Source: Aldrovandia affinis (taxonomy: Eukaryota; Chordata; Actinopteri; Notacanthiformes; Halosauridae). Taken from it: a DNA stretch of 64,000 bases. The stretch lies in assembly GCA_029706075.1 (NCBI GenBank), contig JAINUG010000134.1:496001-560000 (forward strand). The letters are read 5' to 3'. Below are positions 43,860 to 55,593 of this stretch, in pieces. The stretch's first letter is position 1. Every line of letters starts with the position of its first letter. A model generated the notes under the pieces. The model was given only the letters and a program-made list of their open reading frames with translations, did no database searches and was not told the origin of the DNA. A program made the translations under genes and the position numbers.

Positions 43860-44855
43860 ATGAATTCCACACCACACCAAGGCCACCACTCCAGGAACCA
43901 CAGCGGCTCGGGGGCCTTCCCCGCCGGCAAGGGATCTGCGGGGGAGAAGGACACCTCCTCAGGGTGCTATGAGCAGCTCCTGATCTCCACCGAGATCTTC
44001 CTCGCCCTGGGGATCGTCAGCCTGCTGGAGAACATCCTAGTCATCACCGCCATCGCCAAGAATAAGAACCTGCACTCACCCATGTACTTCTTCATCTGCA
44101 GCCTGGCTGTGGCCGACATGCTGGTTAGCGTCTCCAACGCCTCGGAGACCATTGTCATGGCGCTGATCAACGGTGGCCACCTGTCCATTGAGAGCAGCCT
44201 GATCAAGAGCATGGACAACGTCTTCGACTCCATGATCTGCAGCTCGCTGCTGGCCTCCATCTGCAGCCTGCTGGCCATCGCCATTGACCGCTACATCACC
44301 ATCTTCTACGCCCTGCGCTACCACAACATCGTGACGGTGCGCCGCACCATGGCGGTCATCACCTGCATCTGGGCCTTCTGCACGGTGTCAGGCGTGCTCT
44401 TCATCGTCTACTCGGAGAGCACCACTGTCCTCATCTGCCTCATCACCATGTTCTTCACCATGCTGGCGCTCATGGCCTCGCTGTACGTGCACATGTTCAT
44501 GCTGGCGCGGCTGCACGTCAGGCGCATTGCTGCCCTGCCGGGCAACGCGCCCATCCGCCAGCGGGCCAACATGAAGGGCGCCATTACCCTCACCATCCTG
44601 CTGGGTGTCTTCGTGGTCTGCTGGGCGCCCTTCTTCCTCCACCTCATCCTCATGATCTCCTGTCCCCGCAACCCGTACTGCGTCTGCTTCATGTCACACT
44701 TCAACATGTACCTCATCCTCATCATGTGCAACTCCATCATCGACCCCATCATCTACGCCTTCCGCAGCCAGGAGATGAGGAAGACCTTCAAGGAGATATT
44801 CTGCTGGTATAGCCTACCAGGCTCCTGTGTGTGCGAGCTGCCCAGCAGGTACTGA
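43860..44855 (+). CDS. mc4r: Melanocortin receptor 4
   Basis: An intronless 331-residue class A GPCR, the usual length for MC4R. The receptor binds alpha-MSH and AgRP at the plasma membrane and signals through Gs to control appetite and energy balance. Seen here: N-glycosylation sites NST (2-4) and NHS (13-15); TM1 with LLENILV; TM2 with [12 protein letters not shown]; ligand-pocket acidic residues at E96, D119 and D123; DRY at 143-145 followed by [13 protein letters not shown]6 [11 protein letters not shown]7 NSIIDPIIY; an EIFC cysteine near 315 for palmitoylation; and a tail ending LPSRY. The very short second extracellular loop is typical of melanocortin receptors. MC3R and MC5R differ in TM2 to TM4 and at the tail, so MC4R is clearly the best fit. 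GC-rich third positions set it apart from the AT-rich flanks. The start is the first in-frame ATG. Confidence 0.97.
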   Translation: MNSTPHQGHHSRNHSGSGAFPAGKGSAGEKDTSSGCYEQLLISTEIFLALGIVSLLENILVITAIAKNKNLHSPMYFFICSLAVADMLVSVSNASETIVMALINGGHLSIESSLIKSMDNVFDSMICSSLLASICSLLAIAIDRYITIFYALRYHNIVTVRRTMAVITCIWAFCTVSGVLFIVYSESTTVLICLITMFFTMLALMASLYVHMFMLARLHVRRIAALPGNAPIRQRANMKGAITLTILLGVFVVCWAPFFLHLILMISCPRNPYCVCFMSHFNMYLILIMCNSIIDPIIYAFRSQEMRKTFKEIFCWYSLPGSCVCELPSRY

Positions 44856-46560
44856 AAGAACCACTGCCAGGCTGCTGAATCCCTGCCAATCCCTGCCGTT
44901 TGAATGGCCCAGCAGGTTCTGGAAACAGACAGTCGGGCAAAACAATCTAAATATATTTATTGCAGCAGGTCATTGCAAAGTGCAGGATGGAGTACTTTCA
45001 TCCACTAGAAAAAAAGGCAAAACGATAAAATCGTGAAAAAATCAAGCATAAAATCGCAGGTTTATTGTGGGAAAAACTAGAAAATGATTCCCCCTCTCTC
45101 CCTGAAAATGGCAGGTGAAAGAGACTCCAGGACCTAATGGAATAAAAGCTTATGAATCCAGCGTGGTGAGTTGCGATTCTGAAGCCATGCTCGTTGAAAT
45201 GATTCTGAAGTGCGTTTGTACAGTTACAGTACCTGTGCCGGGTTGCCTGGAGGTAGGTTTACACCTCAAACAAATACAAACAAAGCTCTCCCTGCTTGCT
45301 TTTGCTCAAACAGACGTATTACACAATTTGCTGGATAATTTAAACATGAATACAAAAATAACAGAATGCATAAAAACTAGATAAAATGATGCACAATGTA
45401 TATTTGCGATACTGAATGGGTTGGGGGGGGGGCACTAGTAAATAATTCAACAGAATTTTGAGGAGAGCTGTGAAATGCACACTGTAAAAGAAGTAAACTT
45501 ATCATTACCAATCACCAACGACATTGGAGATTGGGGAAAACGGTATATATGTTCTATATATGCAGTATGTGTCTATGTACAGCAATGCTTTTTATGGCAG
45601 CCTTTAGTGTGCAAAAACATAGTTTTTTTGGTTTTTCTGTTAAGCTGACATAGCAAACAGTTGGAGTGGAATTTGCAAAAGAGGGCAGTGACCAGAAAAC
45701 GCCAGGAACGTACAATTTACACAACCACTGTGCACACAGCTACTGGGGTTTGGGGGGGGTGGGATACAGAGGGTCAGTTGCTGCCTTTGAAACAACGTGC
45801 TATGCCTACCACAAATGTTAATCATTGTGTTTTTGTGGTGTAAATATAAACAATGTATAATGTTATATATTTATATATGCATATGTATAAGGCCATATTT
45901 TCCTCATATATTATATATGGTTACATTTTCAATGCAGTAATAATATGCTGTTTTGGCTTTGTGAAATGTACCTTTCAATTTGTTATTTATAGAAGTGTGG
46001 AATTTGTTTCAGTGTACCAGCAATGGATTATCTTGTACGTATTTGTTCATGTTTGTACATGGTGTTGCTTATTATAGCGCTGTGCCATATCATAGACACA
46101 TTTTTCACTGTGAATTTAAAAAAAGTATTTTCAGTGATTGTGCTAAAGCTGAATTATTTTAATAAAAGGACATGCAAAGCTTATATTGTCGTAAATTATT
46201 TATTATTGGTAGCTGAAAATATCGACTTCAGTTCACATTTCAAGATTTCACTCCTCCCTGCCTCATTCATTCATAAACACATAGATCTTTTGTGTGCCTT
46301 TCTCATAAATAACTGCTACACTATTGTGATAGTCTGCAAAAAGCAGCTCTATGCCATTTTTTTGTTACAGAACTTACAATGAACTGAATGCTGTTGACTT
46401 TGGTATGGTAATTATAATGAACTTGCAGAACATTCCCTTCAGACCCTGAGTGAATGGCTTCACATTGAACATTGACAATGTATGACAATTAATGTATGAT
46501 AATTTATTCATTGGTTTTATTTAATACATAAAGAAAAAATATACATATACATTTACATTG
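44856..46560 (+). other. mc4r 3' flank
   Basis: Increasingly AT-rich DNA with no other gene. An AATAAA at 46161-46166 is a possible distal polyadenylation signal. Small frames between 45640 and 46382 lack motifs. Confidence 0.4.
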
Positions 46561-46564
46561 ATTC

Positions 46565-46655
46565 TACAAATATCTTTGACAAATATCCCACCCCATAACA
46601 GAGCCGCAAGAACCCTTCATTTACGCAAGTGTTTCCTTTATTTTGGCAGTTACAT
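46565..46655 (-). mobile_element. Tc1-like terminus
   Basis: CCCCATAACAGAGCCGCAAG and TACGCAAGTGTTTCCTTTAT then TTTGGCAGTTAC match the element ends at 35150 and 41820. No coding sequence remains. Confidence 0.5.
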
Positions 46656-47239
46656 GCACAGCACATAGTATACATTATACGATAATATCCAGGCTAAAAC
46701 AAAAAAATGAAATATATTATTAAGACATAAATGATGATACAATACAGTTATAATGACAATATATAACTGATTTGAAACAGTTTTTCACTTGTCTTATTAT
46801 GTTGGAGTTGAGGGCCGGGCAAAGTAAAAAAATGTTGCTCTTTGTTTTATTTCACACACAAACAAAGCGAGCTGGTGTGAAGGGGACAAACAACTGGAGT
46901 GAACTAGAGATTAACCACCACTTCCTTGACATGTTACAAAACAGCCATTATGTCACAACCAGAGTGAACAGCATAGCTCTGGGTACACTTTGTCCAGGGT
47001 CAATTTTTTATTTAATTTTTTAGATTTACTGCTATTATTTAAAAAGATAGTAGCATAAAAAGAAGAAAGAAAGGTGCAGTCTTTCGGGAAAAAATTACGA
47101 ACCAATGCAATCAATGTCTTGTTAGAGAGCAGAATGGTTGGGCCAAATGAATGAGGTCACAGTGGTGCTGGAATTTTAGCATGTGGTTTTTAAGGGTACC
47201 CAGGAGGAAGCGTCTAATTGGCTGTATTTAGCATTTATG
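46656..47239. other. No recognisable feature
   Basis: AT-rich non-coding DNA with no supported feature. Confidence 0.4.
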
Positions 47240-47810
47240 AAGCATTTATGGTGTTCATACCACCAGTCACTCATCACTCCTTACACCCCAGCCAGACCCC
47301 TCCGCTCCGCCTCCTCTGGCAAACTGACTGCCCCGTCCCTCTAGGCGCCTGGCAGCCACTCCTCTCGTCTCTTCTCTGTCCTGACCCCTCGCTGGTGGAA
47401 CGACCTTCCGCAATCGGTCAGGACCGCGGAATCACTTGCGATCTTCCGCAAGAGACTCAAAACCCACCTTTTCAGACTCCACTACCACTGAATTCTGTAG
47501 ATCTAGCTAATTGTCATCACCACTGCCTACTTGTTCAACAGTATATACCGCTGCTTACTCCATTTAATAAAAAAAATATTTTAAAAAATACATAAAAAAA
47601 TTACTAACCTTTTCCTTCCCAGTGTTACAGGTATGGTACGCAGCTGCCTGCAATGATGTCTATTGCTGTATTACTGCACTGATCTCTTGCGCTAACTATG
47701 ATTGTTCCTACCATGTATTTATGCACATCTTGTAAGTCTCTCTGGATAAGAGCGTCTGCTAAATGCTTAAAATGTCATGTAAAATGTAATGTAATGTAAA
47801 TTAAGGATCC
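47240..47810 (+). mobile_element. UnaL2-type LINE 3' end, decayed
   Basis: The C-terminal coding region is recognisable in pieces (CCCTCGCTGGTGGAACGACC; TCCGCAAGAGACTCAAAACC) but with frameshifts. The untranslated region and tail follow: TCTCTGGATAAGAGCGTCTG and ATGTAATGTAATGTAA. It is an older copy than the one at 40700. Confidence 0.75.
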
Positions 47811-47993
47811 ATTAAATGGTTTCAGTACCGCGAGTGTCCATCGGGGGTGTCACAGTCAGTAGGCACTGCCATCCCCTTTCCAATTAGCCGAATGAGCACA
47901 CTGCTGAACGGCAGGGAATCCAAGGATCCATGGAGCCAGATCAGCCCTCTCATCTCTAGCTCTCAGTGAGGCATGAAAACAGTAGGACTGTGA

Positions 47994-49100
47994 CTGATCG
48001 AACAACACGTTCTCATTCCCAACTCGTCAGATATTGCAGCTTCCGCAAGGGCCCCTTGTCGTCGCCTGGAGACGCCCCGGAAGCCTTTGGCTTCACTTAA
48101 TGACAACTTCGGCGGATTTTGACGACCTAGGTCCACACCTCGGCGGATTTTGACAACCTAGGTCCGATTCCCTCTTTGGCGGATTTTGACGCCAAGAGCA
48201 TGGCGTTTGACGCTGGCCACGGCGACTGGGGTTCGATTCCCACTTCAACAGATTTTGGCAGAGGCAGATCGTAAACCTCAACACAAATATGGAGTAATTC
48301 GACAATCAAGCGATATGAAATATTACCAATATTACCATCGATAGTGTTGATTCTTGAACGCAGACATTAAACCAACTACACCAGCTTTGCAAGACATTAA
48401 ATAATGATCGCTGAACAAAATACAATAATACAATTTGTGTCATGCTTTTTTACATTTTTGCTTCTGATTTTGAATCCCATCTTCTCCCAATTTGGTAGCC
48501 AATTACATCCGCTATTTTTCATGTCATGTAAATTTTTTCATTTTACTCGTTCTATGAGTTCGCTGCCGTAGCCCTATGACCTGTCGACCGTAACTCCGGC
48601 ACCCCAGACTCTGGCACGATGGGGAATCTAACCCTGGTTGCCGTGGACAGCACCGAATGCTGTAACCACTGGACCACGCGGGAGGCCCGTATCATGCTTT
48701 TTTAGAATGTTGATTACACACTCCAAATTAATTACGTCACCCAGCATCTATATTGTTGGTTGGTATTTGATATTTTTAAAATAATTTCCGTGTATAGTAA
48801 ATTAAATAATTTCTGGTATATTTCGGTATATGTGTATGTGATTTAAAGTAATTAAATTCGAATAAGTTACAATAGTTGACGGTCTGCCCTTGGTGTCCTC
48901 CGAAGTGAGAATCGGACCTAGGTCATCAAAATCTGCCGAAGTCCGGACCTAGGTCGTCAAAATCTGCCAAAGTGGAATCGTACCTAAGTCGTCATTAAGT
49001 GAAGCCAAAGGCTTCCTGGCGCGTCTCCAGGCGACGACAAGGGCATTGGGAATGAGAACATGTTGTTTGATCCAACACGTTCTCATTCCCAGTGTTGGAT
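47994..49100. mobile_element. Foldback element with palindromic subrepeats
   Basis: Left arm (47994-48190) and right arm (48895-49072) are inverted copies: AACACGTTCTCATTCCCAA and GTCGTCGCCTGGAGACG occur in one orientation at the left and in the other at the right. Each arm carries two or three subrepeats of GGCGGATTTTGACGACCTAG / GTCC type, each holding the perfect palindrome GACCTAGGTC. The centre includes a SINE. No coding sequence is present. A partial extra copy of the terminus lies at 49073-49100. Confidence 0.75.
48453..48691 (-). mobile_element. tRNA-derived SINE inside the foldback element
   Basis: The minus strand opens GGCCTCCCGCGTGGTCCAGT, has a B-box-like GGGTTAGATTCCCC, and ends in ATTGGCTACCAAATTGGGAG followed by AAGATGGGATTCAAAATCAG. 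It is flanked by a perfect 13-bp duplication TCATGCTTTTTTA (48440-48452 and 48692-48704). Confidence 0.85.
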
Positions 49101-49677
49101 CGAACTGATTGACCACACCTGAGGTAAGCACCCTGTCACACAGGCATTCTGTTGCACCTGTGGAAGTGCATGTTTATTATTAGCAGGTAAATTATATTAG
49201 GTTTTTCTATACAGCCCATGGCCCTGGAGAGTCAGTGAGTCTGCTCTTATTGGACTGCACGGGTCATTATGGAACCGCTTGGGTATAATGATGGCATGTC
49301 TCATCAGCAAGCCATTTGCATTCGCAATAGAGAGTTGATTCATACATCACCCTGAACATAATGTATGAGGCCTTGGAAAAAAAGGCTAGTAAAAGCTAAA
49401 AATATAACTGTTAACATAAGGTTAACAAATAGTTCAGGGCAGAATTACATTTTTTCCCATTCATATCAGCATATTAAAATAATACAATTATTATCCAACA
49501 CCATCAACATGTGGGAGTTTGCTTATAATGATAATATACTTATACCCGAACATAATTATATGTTAATTATTATTATATAATATACTCATACAAACAAGAA
49601 GGAAGCTAAAGTGTGTCCTGCGAAGTGAGGATCATTCTCCTTACAGTGTTTTTATTGACTTTGTGATGACGGTGTGT
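49101..49677. other. No recognisable feature
   Basis: Non-coding DNA with no supported feature. Confidence 0.4.
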
Positions 49678-49685
49678 ACCTAGCC

Positions 49686-49890
49686 CAGGGGTGGGCAATC
49701 TTACCCTGTGTGGGCCGGTGTGGGTGCAGGCTTTTGTTCCAACTGAACAGTGACACACCTGATTCCACTAATCAAAGCCCTGATTGAAGACTTTGATTAG
49801 CTGATTAGTCAAATCAGGTGAGCTACTGCTCGGCTGGAACAAAAGCCTGCACCCACACCGGCCCACACAGTGTAAGATTGCCCACCCTTG
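49686..49890. mobile_element. hAT-type MITE with 8-bp target duplication
   Basis: A 205-bp hairpin whose ends read CAGGGGTGGGCAATCTTAC and, inward from the right, CAAGGGTGGGCAATCTTAC, with pairing that extends over about 80 bp (CCGGTGTGGGTGCAGGCTTT). Flanking 8-bp repeats ACCTAGCC are perfect (49678-49685 and 49891-49898). Confidence 0.9.
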
Positions 49891-49898
49891 ACCTAGCC

Positions 49899-51191
49899 AC
49901 ATAACACACCCATTCACACTCAGCCAACCTTCAGTCTAACACTTCCACTTACAGTTATTGGAAATGGAAAGAGAAACAATAGGAAAATGATTAATCATTG
50001 GAAAGAGCATGAAATGATCTTTATTTTGATGGATAAACTGTGTGATGCCCAATCACAAAAAAGTTGAAATTGAAAAACATCATATACCAATTATGAAAAT
50101 GTGAAAATATGTATTTGCACATAATTTATAATAATACATAATTTGTGGATATATATGATATGTCATATCAATTAAACGTTTGAACAAATTAATGTTATTA
50201 TATAATGATAATTAATGATAATGATAAATATGTGTGTAAATTATGTACAGATACATTCTTACAATCTTACATTTATTTGTCACATCTACATTTAAATGCA
50301 ACCATTTAGAAATGTGTTTAGTTATATTTCAATTAATTGAGTTTGTATCATTCTCTGTAATGCCACAAATTCATCTCATTCTTCATTTTGTTATTAGTTT
50401 AAATTTTTTGCATGCTTTTGGTTTGTTGTGTCTGTTGGGATCATAATAAGCAAACTTCTGGTAATGGAAGCAGCCAAAACATGGATCACATATGCACTTC
50501 ACATACCGAACAAATGAAAATTGTGTCAACACGTTGTACGTGCACCTTACACATAGCCTACTAGCAGTTTCAATTTGCTTTGTTGTGTGGGGAAAATCCT
50601 GATTGATCAATTGACAATTGACAATTAAGGGCAATCAGTCAGGCATGCCCTGGGCCTGGTTTTAAATTAAGCAATCAGCAGGCAATCAGGCAGCTGGCAT
50701 TTGTCCTCCGACCCCATGCGTAACAGTTGTCATGTTCTATATGTTTGGTCTGACAATCTAGTTTCTAGTTTCCCCTCTGGAGATTAATAAAGTGTATCGT
50801 ATAATATCGTATACCCACAAACAAATTAAACAAACTACATTTGAGTAAATGGAAAGTCAGACACGTTCCTTCTTTTCCAGAGCTTGAGGTGGAACCCTAA
50901 ACATAAGTAATTTGACATTTCCATTATATTTGATCTCCCATCTGGAATGAACCACAATTCATCTGGCTGGCTTTCAACAATGCATGTCTATCATATCATC
51001 AAATGGCTCGCAATCGCATGTTGTATCTTCTGCAATTTAGATGCTGCACGAAGGTACATTACACGCACTTCGAGACCTAACACGTTCCATAGCCCTACTT
51101 TTGTCAGCTTGTTCATTGCAACGCAATAATACTTTTAAGAGTGCTATGAACTGTTCAGCATTATTACATTTCAACGTTCAACGTATAATCA
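49899..51191. other. No recognisable feature
   Basis: AT-rich DNA with scattered short frames and no supported feature. Confidence 0.45.
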
Positions 51192-51800
51192 TTCAAGAGT
51201 AGGGATGTTCATGATTAATCGATGATATATTAGTCGCCGTTAAGAATTTGATCGATCAAGCATATCAAATTAACGATTATGTATCACAGCACAGCAGAGT
51301 TATCCAATAGCACAAACTCTAGTGAGTGTAATAATATTACTTTGAAACAACAGTTAAACAGATTTGATAAAATATATCTAGCAATATTTCTCAAAAGAAA
51401 CTATTTACAACGACAAAACATTTTTGTTAACGTTACCTCAGCTGACAATAGCGTGGTCTCTTGAATTCGCTAAGCACGCCAAACGTTAGCCTACTTCTAA
51501 ATTTCTCTGAGATTTGGTGAAATCATTTTTTTTTTCAAGTTCCCAAGCCTTCACTGTCGGCAGGGTCTAGGCCTAGTGTGTAATTGCCACAGGGGGGGCC
51601 CAGACAGAATTATTAAAAAAATATTAAATATATATTGTAAAATATTTTCGGATAAAAACTCCAATCTAAAACTTAATTTTAATGTATTGCTGTTTTGAAA
51701 GTCCTACACAACGTAAGCACCTTGCAATGTACGTGAAAAGTATTTCCAGTTCAGTGCACATCATGCTTGCTATGTTAGCAATGCTTTCGGGTGCAGCAAA

Positions 51801-52267
51801 ATGAAGAAGAAGAAAGAAAACGACAGCCTGATTGACACGCGCTATGTCGCTGTGATTGCTTATCACATGAACCACGACGATGCAAAGACGCCTACAAAAA
51901 GTGGAGGAAAAATGTGGTTTCCTTACAAAATTTCATTCATTGGACATCCGAGAAATGCGTGCAACCACAGAACATCTGAAAGAAAATACCCACATGATCT
52001 TGAGAATGACTTTGCCAGTTCAGCTCAATGGTAAAGGGTGAACAATCAGTGATGGGCATGTATAAGAAGTTCAGAGAGCTAGGCCTGGGCGATGCACTGC
52101 CCAACGTGGAAATATGCCTTCACATGTATCTGGCATTACCGGTCAACAGTAAAGGAAAAGAAAATGAACGCATTGCGTTGTTGGCAATTGAGAACGAATT
52201 TACCACTTCCCTGGATTATAATGAAAGCATCTGTAAATGTGAGTACACTTTCCATTTAAATACCTGA
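51801..52267 (+). pseudogene. hAT transposase fragment
   Basis: Two frames separated by a stop. The second contains LPNVEICLHMYLALPVNSKG and ERIALLAIENEFTTSLDYNE, the C-terminal dimerisation region of ZMYM-like hAT transposases with the central SGERSFS-type block deleted. Catalytic residues are not present. Confidence 0.5.
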
Positions 52268-52439
52268 ACATGTAAAGACAAATAGTGATTATAAAGTACG
52301 GTTGATTGATTGATTGAATTTATTAGAAAGAATGTTAAAATACATATATAGCTTCACCCCATTTGGGCTGCGATACATCCATTAAAACCACTCTAACGAG
52401 GATAAAAACACAAAAAAGCCTTCCAGCTTATTTCCATTG

Positions 52440-53440
52440 TGGTCCTCTTTGTTGCTAACTTGTAGTGAACGGACTTGCACCTTTATACCTGACCGAAATG
52501 ATTGCCCCTTATAAGCCGACACGACAGCTTTGTTCACAAGAAGCCGGCCATCTATTACTCCCTAGAATTTTTAAAAGCACAGCTGGTGGTAGAGCCTTCT
52601 CTTTTAGAGCTCCTCTGTTGTGGAACGGTTTACCAAGGCATGTTAGGGATTCGGACACAGTTAAAATTTTTAAGTGTAGATTAAAAACATATATTTTCAG
52701 CCTAGCCTACTGCCAAACATAGTCTAGGTGGAGAGATGGAGAGGGCCGTGCCCTAGTGTCTTATGGAGTGAGAAACTTTCCATACTGTCACCTCCTCAAC
52801 GTGTTACCACCACTGTTATGCTGGTTATCCTTGATCAGGTGTGGATGGTTTGGAACTCTCTCATGGCTGCGTGTATTCTCTATCCCTCTCCAAATAGGTA
52901 TGCTGCCATAGCTTACACCTGTCGGGGCTATCTGCATATTTCCTATGCTTGTGCTTCCCTGCTCTTACATAATGCTACTGGCTATAGCACTGCTTTTTTT
53001 CTGACTGCATGTTCTCTTCTCTGCCTTGGCCTCTGACTCGGGGGCACCTGCCCCCGAGCCCTAGATCCTGCGAGAAGTGAGCTGCCCCCATCAACCCTCA
53101 CCACCACGCCAACCCCAGTTCCTGGATCTGGACCCTCTCCACGTGGTTTAGCCCCCCCCGCTGACTACCTAACTCAGGAGGGGCAAAGTCTTTCAGCCCT
53201 GAGTCACCTTGGACTGACCATGATATGGTCTTTTTTGGACACACCCTGTGCCGGCCAGAAGAGGATGGGCTCCCCCTCTTTTAGTCTGGTTCCTACCAAG
53301 GGAGTTTTTCCTTGCCACTGTTGCCTTTAGGCTTGCTTTTGGGGGAGTCTAGGCCTGGGTTCCTCCTCTGTTAAGCGTTTTGTGACAATTCAATTGTAAA
53401 AAGCGCTATACAAATAAATTTGAATTGATTTGATTTGAAA
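52440..53440 (+). mobile_element. L2-type LINE 3' end
   Basis: 52465-52722 is open and encodes the LINE C-terminus (MNGLAPLYLTEMIAPYKPTR, GGRAFSFRAPLLWNGLPRHV, FKCRLKTYIF). A long 3' untranslated region follows with TTTTTCCTTGCCACTGTTGC and a closing GCGCTATACAAATAAATTTG then an AATTGATTTG tail. Both features are typical of fish L2 elements. It is 5' truncated. Confidence 0.8.
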
Positions 53441-53570
53441 TAATAAAATCTAACGTAAAATGCAACTAAATCAATTAAACAATGGCCTATAAATACATGA
53501 GTATCAAATTGCCTATAAATACCTAAATATAAATAAACCACAACAAAGTAAAATATATACCTACCTAAAC

Positions 53571-53626
<56 letters not shown>
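53571..53626. repeat. (AAT)n microsatellite
   Basis: About 18 perfect units. Confidence 0.95.
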
Positions 53627-54194
53627 TGTGGCAGTTAAAATGTAATTGGGTTTGTTTACAAAGTATCAAAATGTGCGGGGGGGGCGGCCAAAAAAATGGT
53701 TTGCCTAGTGTAGTTTTTTGTATTCTCTGTCATACGCTACATCTTGCCGGGTTTTTAAAAAAGATTAATCGATTAATTGTTTGTTAACGATCAATCGATC
53801 AAGGACATTTCTTTAAATTAGCATCCCTATTCAAGACTTAAGCACACCAAGTCCGTTGTGTTTTTTGCTAGACAAAAATCTGGAAATATTCATTTTTTGA
53901 CGGAGTAGGCAAAACCTTTCATACCAAATCCGATGTGCTGAGTCCAGCAGTGCTAATCATCTTGCTATACAAAAGGACAAGAAAAAGGAGGTACTGGGTG
54001 TACCCTGTCTTCAGGACTGGATCTTGACTTTCATGTGCCTCTGTTTTGTGCGCCCCAATAACATATATTTATTAGGCGTGTAAGTGTAATATTAATTATA
54101 TTTTAAAAATACAATATCATCAATATCATTATAATATCAGTATTACTTTTTTCCCCATAATTCTAGGCCCCATGCAATGTTTAGGCCCTAGGCC

Positions 54195-54434
54195 CAGGCC
54201 TTGCCGGCCCTGCCTGTCTTGGATAAACGGAGGGAGTATGGAGAATTGCATAGGCTCATTCAAGAGCTTAAACTGTATGACAAATTCGAAACATATTTCA
54301 GAATGTTGGTGGGGCAGTTTGAGATACTCATACAATTGTTTACACCCAACATCCAGAAGTTGACAAACAACTGTCGTGAGCTGATTGTGCCTGAACAGCC
54401 AAATATTGTCTTTAATATTGTTGTGTTTTTATAA
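54195..54434 (+). pseudogene. Harbinger-type transposase N-terminal fragment
   Basis: The frame reads RREYGELHRLIQELKLYDK, FETYFRMLVGQFEILIQL and FTPNIQKLTNNCRELI, resembling the N-terminal region before the DDE domain of PIF/Harbinger transposases. The catalytic domain is absent. Upstream lies TAGGCCCTAGGCCCAGGCC of unknown origin. Confidence 0.55.
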
Positions 54435-55080
54435 TCATATAAAAGCTGTCATTGGGTTTGTTTAGCTCTGGGTGTTGTGATACGATTGCAATCTCTTTAT
54501 CGGTGGAGATCTTGGATTTTGTTTGCCAACTGTTGCCAACTCAACCAGGATGGGGTGAATCAGTGTCGGACAAATAAACAACCTCATATTAAAATACAAG
54601 GGTTTCGGTGAAATTGCGAGCGGTCTGGAAAATGAGTGGGTTTTTCTCATTAATACCAATTATGATAGGATAATGACATAAATGACAACGTGAGTCTCGT
54701 CCCGTCAGGATCCGTGGGAGGGCACTTGAACAACAGGGGACCCGGAAAATCACTAGTGAATAATAGAGGATTTGATTAGTCCAGAACTGGAAGTCCATCT
54801 GTAAAAATGCAGAAATCAATCCTCGGTTTAAAAAATGATGGAAAAGAGTACTCACACGTGTGCCTGATCGCCCTGCATGGACCTAGAATATACAATAGAG
54901 CGCTCACATTTGTATGTCATGTTTATGAATTATGAAGTACAATTATTTTGCAGCATTAATACATTGCTGCATCTTCCTGTGTTATACTGGACTAATGTTC
55001 GAGAAACATGGGGAAAAAACCCCCAAAACAAACAAAAACATTGTGCTTCTAGCAGTCGCATGGAGAAATTACAGCCCTAT
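54435..55080. other. No recognisable feature
   Basis: Non-coding DNA with no supported feature. Confidence 0.4.
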
Positions 55081-55216
55081 GGTTCTGTGTGGCTCAATAG
55101 GTAGAGCATGGCGCTGACAACGCTTAGGTTGTGGGTTCGATTCCCATTGGGACCACATATACTGAAAAATGTATGCATTTACTTCTGTAAGTAGCTTTTG
55201 ATAAAAGTGAAATGAC
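55081..55216 (+). mobile_element. tRNA-derived SINE, GGCTCA-head family
   Basis: The A-box-like TGGCTCAATAGGTAGAGCA and B box GGTTCGATTCC are followed by CATATACTGAAAAATGTATG and an L2-like tail AAGTAGCTTTTGATAAAAGT. A sister copy at 62423 has a better preserved tail. The lack of a folded acceptor stem and the appended tail show it is not a tRNA gene. Confidence 0.8.
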
Positions 55217-55593
55217 ATATACATATACATATGGACGCAGCAAATGTATTTCACTTAGAGGCTAGAAAAGTGCCCGTGTTCATTTTCATAACATGTTGAA
55301 AATGTTTTGGCGCTTTTATGCTCATTTTATTTTACTCGAATGGACAAGTCAATGAATGATGAGTGTAGTCACTCCCAGCTCCGCAGAAAATAATGGTGGC
55401 TTTGCTTCATTAGTAGGGGAAAGAAACAGTGGCTAACAGCAGTTTAATGGAATTAGAACCGAATAGGACTAGGCTGTATACAGAGCAGTGCCTGCCTGTG
55501 AGTAATTCTCATTCTGAAAATAACTGAACGTTATGGAACATTTTATGTACCAGCTACCGTCCCCGTGTGCAGAAAAATGTTTTTTAATTATTA
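55217..55593. other. No recognisable feature
   Basis: Non-coding spacer before piggyBac element 3. Confidence 0.4.

Larger units (their letters stand above)
51200..53829 (+). mobile_element. hAT element remnant containing a LINE
   Basis: The ends TAGGGATGTTCATGATTAAT and, from the right, TAGGGATGCTAATTTAAAG share the first eight bases. Flanks TTCAAGAG and TTCAAGAC match at seven of eight positions, close to a hAT duplication. The interior has a fragment of hAT transposase, an inserted L2-type LINE (52440-53440) and an (AAT)n tract. Confidence 0.6.

Noticed and set aside
43967-44752. Minus-strand frames opposite mc4r
   Set aside because: They are antisense shadows of a GC-rich receptor gene with no independent support.
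47994-49100. CRISPR-like or regulatory repeat array
   Set aside because: The repeats are palindromic subrepeats in two inverted arms of a foldback element, without regular unique spacers, in a vertebrate genome.
55081-55155. tRNA gene (also at 39869, 62423 and 63860)
   Set aside because: A and B boxes are present but no full cloverleaf is formed, and each is followed by a SINE body and a LINE-type tail.
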